Below are positions 46,308 through 49,101 of a stretch of DNA of 49,101 nucleotides, in pieces. The DNA is taken from assembly GCA_017547845.1 (NCBI GenBank), contig JAFYNZ010000054.1, positions 1 through 49,101 on the forward strand, read 5' to 3'. Position 1 is the first letter of the stretch, and each line of letters starts with the position of its first letter. The position numbers and the translations under genes are program-made. Origin of the DNA: Muribaculaceae bacterium (GTDB lineage: Bacteria > Bacteroidota > Bacteroidia > Bacteroidales > Muribaculaceae). The notes below the pieces were generated by a model, which saw only the letters and a list, made by a program, of their open reading frames with translations, did not search any database and had not been told where the DNA came from.

Positions 46308-48419
46308 ATGGATAAAAACACGATAACCGGGTTAGTGCTAATCGGGCTTCTATTCCTCGGTTTTATGTGGTTGTCGCCGGAACCTGAGCAGACTCAGAGC
46401 TCAAACGACATTACCACACAGACAGAAACGACTGCCACCGCTATGGGTGTCGACTCTTTGTCGGCTTCTGAATTGGGCTGGCTCAAGGAAAACATCCGCA
46501 CAGCAGGCGCTGTCGCAGTAAAAGATTCTGCTGCGAACTACAACCTCAAGGGCGCTGGCTACGACCTCACTCTCAGCGGTGAGGCTATCAGCGGTACGCT
46601 CACTCTCGACGGCAAAGATGTGGTCAACTACGACGACGTGATGGCTAAAGACCTCACCAAGATGACAGCCGTGCAGCAACGCAAAGCCATCGACATGCTT
46701 CGCAACACTATCAACACGCTTGGCAAGTATGGCAAGTTTGCACAATTCCTCAGCGGCGATGAGCAGACAATCACTCTCGAAAACGACGTGCTCGCTCTCC
46801 AACTCAACTCCAAATCGGGCTCAATCAGCCGTGCCGAACTCAAGCAATACGAGTCGGAATACAACGCCGATGAGACAGTCAACGACAAGCACAAAGTAGT
46901 CCTGTTTGAAAATGGTTCAAACAACCTCAACTTCGTCATCAACACACCTCAAGCACTCAACACAGGCGACTTCTATTTCCGTCCCCAACAACTCAACGAC
47001 TCGACTGTCCTTATGACACTCGACCTTTCAAAAGATGCTTACTGGGGTATCAAGTACACCCTTCCTAAGGGCGAAAACTATGTCGTAAAGGTCGACATCG
47101 TGCAGCACAACATCGGCAAGGAAGTACTCTCAAATAGCCCAATCCTTGGCATCGACTGGAGACAAGACGTGCGCCGTCAAGAGAAGGGTCAGATGTTTGA
47201 AGAACGCAACTCGGCTCTCTACTACAAGTTTGCCGGTGGCGACGTAGAAAACCTCAGCGAAATGGAAGACGAGAAGGAAGAAAAGGTGGCTAAGCTCGAA
47301 TGGATCGGCTACAAAAACCAATTCTTCTCTTCAGTACTCATTCCGACTAAGACTATCAACACAGCCGACTTCGAGTCGACTATCATTCCTCGTGGCACCG
47401 ACTACCTCAAAAACCTCTCTACCGCAGCCGAATTCAACGACTACGATTGGCAGTCGGAAAACCCTGTGAGCTTCGACTACTACCTCGGTCCTAACCTCTA
47501 CCCTCTTCTCTCCGACCTCGAAGACACTCTTCGTCCGGAACAAGACCTCGAACTCACTGAGCTTATCCCACTCGGATGGACATTCTTCCGCTGGATTAAC
47601 ACCATTATTATTATACCGGTGTTTGACTTCCTTGGCGGATTTGGTCTCAACTATGGTATTGTAATCCTCTTACTCACCATCTTCATCAAGCTCGTAATCT
47701 TCCCATTCACATTCAAGAGCTACAAGAGCCAAGCCAAGATGCGTGTACTTGCTCCGGATATCAAGGCCATCAACGACAAATACCCTGGCAACGAAAATGC
47801 TATGCTTCGTCAGCAGAAGACTATGGAACTCTACAGCAAGGCGGGCGCATCACCATTCTCAGGTTGCTTGCCAATGTTGTTCCAAATGCCTATCCTCTTC
47901 GCCATGTTCACATTCTTCCCATCATGCATCGAATTGCGTGGCGAAAGCTTCCTTTGGGCTCACGACCTCTCAGCTCCTGACGCTATCATCTCATGGTCGG
48001 GCAATATCCCATTGATTACCGAATATTTCGGTAACCACATCTCACTCTTCTGCTTGCTCATGACAGCGACCAACATCATCTATACCTACATCACAATGCA
48101 AAGCCAAGGTGGCGCACAAATGCCGGGTATGAAATGGATGATGTACTTGATGCCGGTGATGTTCATGGTATTCTTCAACAACTACGCATCTGGTCTTAGC
48201 TACTACTACTTCGTCTCATTGCTCATCACAATCCTCCAGACTTATGCATTCCGCAAAGTCATCAAGGAAGACGCTGTGCGCAGAGAGATGGCAGAAAACG
48301 CTAAGAAACCTCGCAAGAAGAGCGGATTTATGGCTCGCCTCGAAGAAGCACAACGCCAACAACAAGCAATGCTTCGCGAGCAACAAAAACGCAACCACAA
48401 CGGCAAAGGTCGTCAATAA
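46308..48419 (+). CDS. yidC: Membrane protein insertase YidC
   Basis: The 703-residue protein has an N-terminal membrane anchor (about 5-22, TGLVLIGLLFLGFMWLS), a large periplasmic beta domain and the conserved insertase core. That core spans about 440-650: FGLNYGIVILLLTIFIKLV, NPFSGCLP-like SPFSGCLPMLFQMPILFAM and PGMKWMMYLMPVMFMVFFN. It ends in a basic tail, as typical. It inserts inner-membrane proteins alone or with Sec. Bacteroidetes versions are long; this one is at the long end. Confidence 0.97.
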   Translation: MDKNTITGLVLIGLLFLGFMWLSPEPEQTQSSNDITTQTETTATAMGVDSLSASELGWLKENIRTAGAVAVKDSAANYNLKGAGYDLTLSGEAISGTLTLDGKDVVNYDDVMAKDLTKMTAVQQRKAIDMLRNTINTLGKYGKFAQFLSGDEQTITLENDVLALQLNSKSGSISRAELKQYESEYNADETVNDKHKVVLFENGSNNLNFVINTPQALNTGDFYFRPQQLNDSTVLMTLDLSKDAYWGIKYTLPKGENYVVKVDIVQHNIGKEVLSNSPILGIDWRQDVRRQEKGQMFEERNSALYYKFAGGDVENLSEMEDEKEEKVAKLEWIGYKNQFFSSVLIPTKTINTADFESTIIPRGTDYLKNLSTAAEFNDYDWQSENPVSFDYYLGPNLYPLLSDLEDTLRPEQDLELTELIPLGWTFFRWINTIIIIPVFDFLGGFGLNYGIVILLLTIFIKLVIFPFTFKSYKSQAKMRVLAPDIKAINDKYPGNENAMLRQQKTMELYSKAGASPFSGCLPMLFQMPILFAMFTFFPSCIELRGESFLWAHDLSAPDAIISWSGNIPLITEYFGNHISLFCLLMTATNIIYTYITMQSQGGAQMPGMKWMMYLMPVMFMVFFNNYASGLSYYYFVSLLITILQTYAFRKVIKEDAVRREMAENAKKPRKKSGFMARLEEAQRQQQAMLREQQKRNHNGKGRQ

Positions 48420-48486
48420 TCGACACCGATAATCCGATAGATACTTGACGCAGAAGTCGATAACCGGCAACTCGTCAGAGATACTC

Positions 48487-48529
48487 GGGGGATAGTCAAG
48501 CACAGACTTGATTGTCCCCCTACTTTATT
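48487..48529 (+). terminator. Terminator of pyrG-yidC
   Basis: A 14-bp stem (48487-48500 with 48507-48520), including two G-U pairs and a GGGGGA/TCCCCC base, is followed by TACTTTATT. Confidence 0.7.
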
Positions 48530-48699
48530 CCCCTTAGCTACCTTGGATCGAAGGAATTTTAGGGAGTCTGACATCTATTGTATCAATCACATCGAAGCCA
48601 ACTCTCGATAAACCCCAAATAACAACCATCGCTCATACCATTGATTTACAGAGAGTTAAAACATTCAGCGAAAAATTTCGCAAAAATTTAGTCGAAAAA

Positions 48700-48731
48700 T
48701 TTGGTGGTTTCAAAAATAGTGCGTAACTTTG
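48700..48731 (+). promoter_or_regulatory. Promoter of tRNA-Asp
   Basis: TTTG (48700-48703) and TAACTTTG (48724-48731) are separated by 20 nt, about 40 nt before the tRNA. The first part of the box region, TTTGGTGGTTTCAAAAA, is identical to that of the NrtR-like promoter at 27831-27862. Confidence 0.7.
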
Positions 48732-48771
48732 CACTCGCAAATGAGAAACAACTTCTCAAGAGCGACTAAAC

Positions 48772-48845
48772 GGTGTGGTAGTTCAGCTGGTTAGAATACC
48801 TGCCTGTCACGCAGGGGGTCGCGGGTTCGAGTCCCGTCCATACCG
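48772..48845 (+). tRNA. tRNA-Asp (anticodon GTC)
   Basis: The cloverleaf is complete. The acceptor GGTGTGG pairs with CCATACC (one G-U pair), discriminator G. The anticodon stem CCTGC/GCAGG carries loop CTGTCAC with anticodon GTC. The T arm is CGGGTTCGAGTCCCG. CCA is not fully encoded. Confidence 0.95.
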
Positions 48846-48859
48846 CCGAGGAGAGAGTA

Positions 48860-48908
48860 ATATAGCGATACAGAAACTTAGTTTTCTTATCGCTATATTT
48901 GTTTTTTA
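48860..48908 (+). terminator. Terminator of tRNA-Asp
   Basis: An 11-bp perfect stem (ATATAGCGATA at 48860-48870 with its complement at 48888-48898) is followed by TTTGTTTTTT. Confidence 0.8.
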
Positions 48909-49002
48909 TGCTACGGCATGATAGTAACGATAGTGTTTATAGTATTTATAGGAACTATAGTGGCTCAGTAGCAAAAAGGTGTGGGCATAAATAAAAAAAT
49001 GT

Positions 49003-49010
49003 TATCTTTG
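49003..49010 (+). promoter_or_regulatory. Candidate -7 box just before the transposase start
   Basis: TATCTTTG ends 5 nt before the ATG, so transcription would begin at or next to the start codon (leaderless or nearly so). No clear -33 box. Confidence 0.4.
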
Positions 49011-49015
49011 TAGGC

Positions 49016-49101
49016 ATGGAAACAAAGATATTAGAACAATTGGCAAGCCTAGTATTGCCCAAAGAAATCCTCGACCGTTTTGTAATAGTAAAAATAGAGA
49101 C
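49016..49101 (+). CDS. Partial ISAon1-like transposase N-terminal protein
   Basis: Twenty-eight codons from ATG at 49016 (METKILEQLASLVLPKEILD, then RFVIVKIE) stay open to the window edge. The text resembles the N-terminal accessory protein of ISAon1/ISL3-like elements of Bacteroidetes. The identification is from memory of a short stretch and therefore tentative. Confidence 0.5.
   Translation, partial: METKILEQLASLVLPKEILDRFVIVKIE

Larger units (their letters stand above)
48962..49101 (+). mobile_element. Left end of a probable ISL3/ISAon1-type insertion sequence
   Basis: GGCTCAGTAGCAAAAAGGTG at 48962 resembles the left inverted repeats of ISL3-type elements, as I recall them. A short open frame that looks like a transposase N-terminal region starts 54 bp in. 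The element runs off the window, so the right end and target duplication cannot be checked. Confidence 0.5.

Overview
The window looks like chromosomal DNA of a gut Bacteroidales species, most likely near Muribaculaceae or another Prevotella/Bacteroides relative. I base this on repeated Bacteroidetes-type promoters (a -7 box TAnnTTTG about 19-20 nt after a TTTG/TTG box), a BspA-type leucine-rich-repeat protein, type IX secretion (T9SS) sorting domains, a DUF3078 outer-membrane protein, two POT peptide transporters and a housekeeping set (obgE, parE, coaD, queG, sufE, pyrG, yidC) of Bacteroidetes type. The family placement is an inference from remembered sequences.

Layout. 0-3.7 kb: a large secreted BspA-like protein on the minus strand. 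3.8-13.7 kb: an accessory, partly AT-rich region. It holds a LOG-family nucleotide hydrolase; a TIR-transmembrane protein and an exported TPR protein in one minus-strand operon; a divergent exported transglutaminase-like protein; then a three-gene plus-strand unit with its own promoter. That unit encodes a sigma-70 region 2/Ig-like chimera, an 804-residue membrane protein with two Rossmann (RCK-like) domains and a C-terminal RyR domain, and a free 96-residue RyR-domain protein. 13.7-18.8 kb (minus): pgeF, obgE, a CBS/nucleotidyltransferase, a DUF115-like protein and an SDR epimerase. 19.0-25.7 kb (plus): parE, coaD (overlapping), an S41 protease, a DUF3078 protein and two small exported proteins of unknown function. 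25.8-27.8 kb (minus): an ADP-ribosylglycohydrolase fused to a macro-like domain, downstream of an NrtR-type Nudix regulator. 28.0-32.2 kb: Fe-dependent alcohol dehydrogenase, low-molecular-weight tyrosine phosphatase, AAA/DUF4143 ATPase and queG. 32.2-37.5 kb (minus): two POT transporters with a 105-bp relic of a third copy and a small hypothetical gene between them, then sufE. 37.7-44.3 kb (plus): a PlsC/GlsA-type acyltransferase, then a tandemly duplicated pair of surface-protein genes. 44.7-48.4 kb: pyrG and yidC. The end holds tRNA-Asp(GTC) and the left end of what looks like an ISL3/ISAon1-type insertion sequence.

The most interesting region is 3.8-13.7 kb. A TIR protein (possible NAD-cleaving enzyme) with a periplasm-facing sensory half sits next to a membrane RCK-like/RyR protein and a free RyR-domain protein. 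This could be a nucleotide-signalling or conflict system in which a NAD-derived signal acts on a channel-like receptor; that is inference from domain content only. The second most interesting region is 38.7-44.3 kb. There a 163-residue protein carrying a T9SS sorting domain is translationally coupled to a large repeat protein that lacks one, and the whole pair is duplicated.
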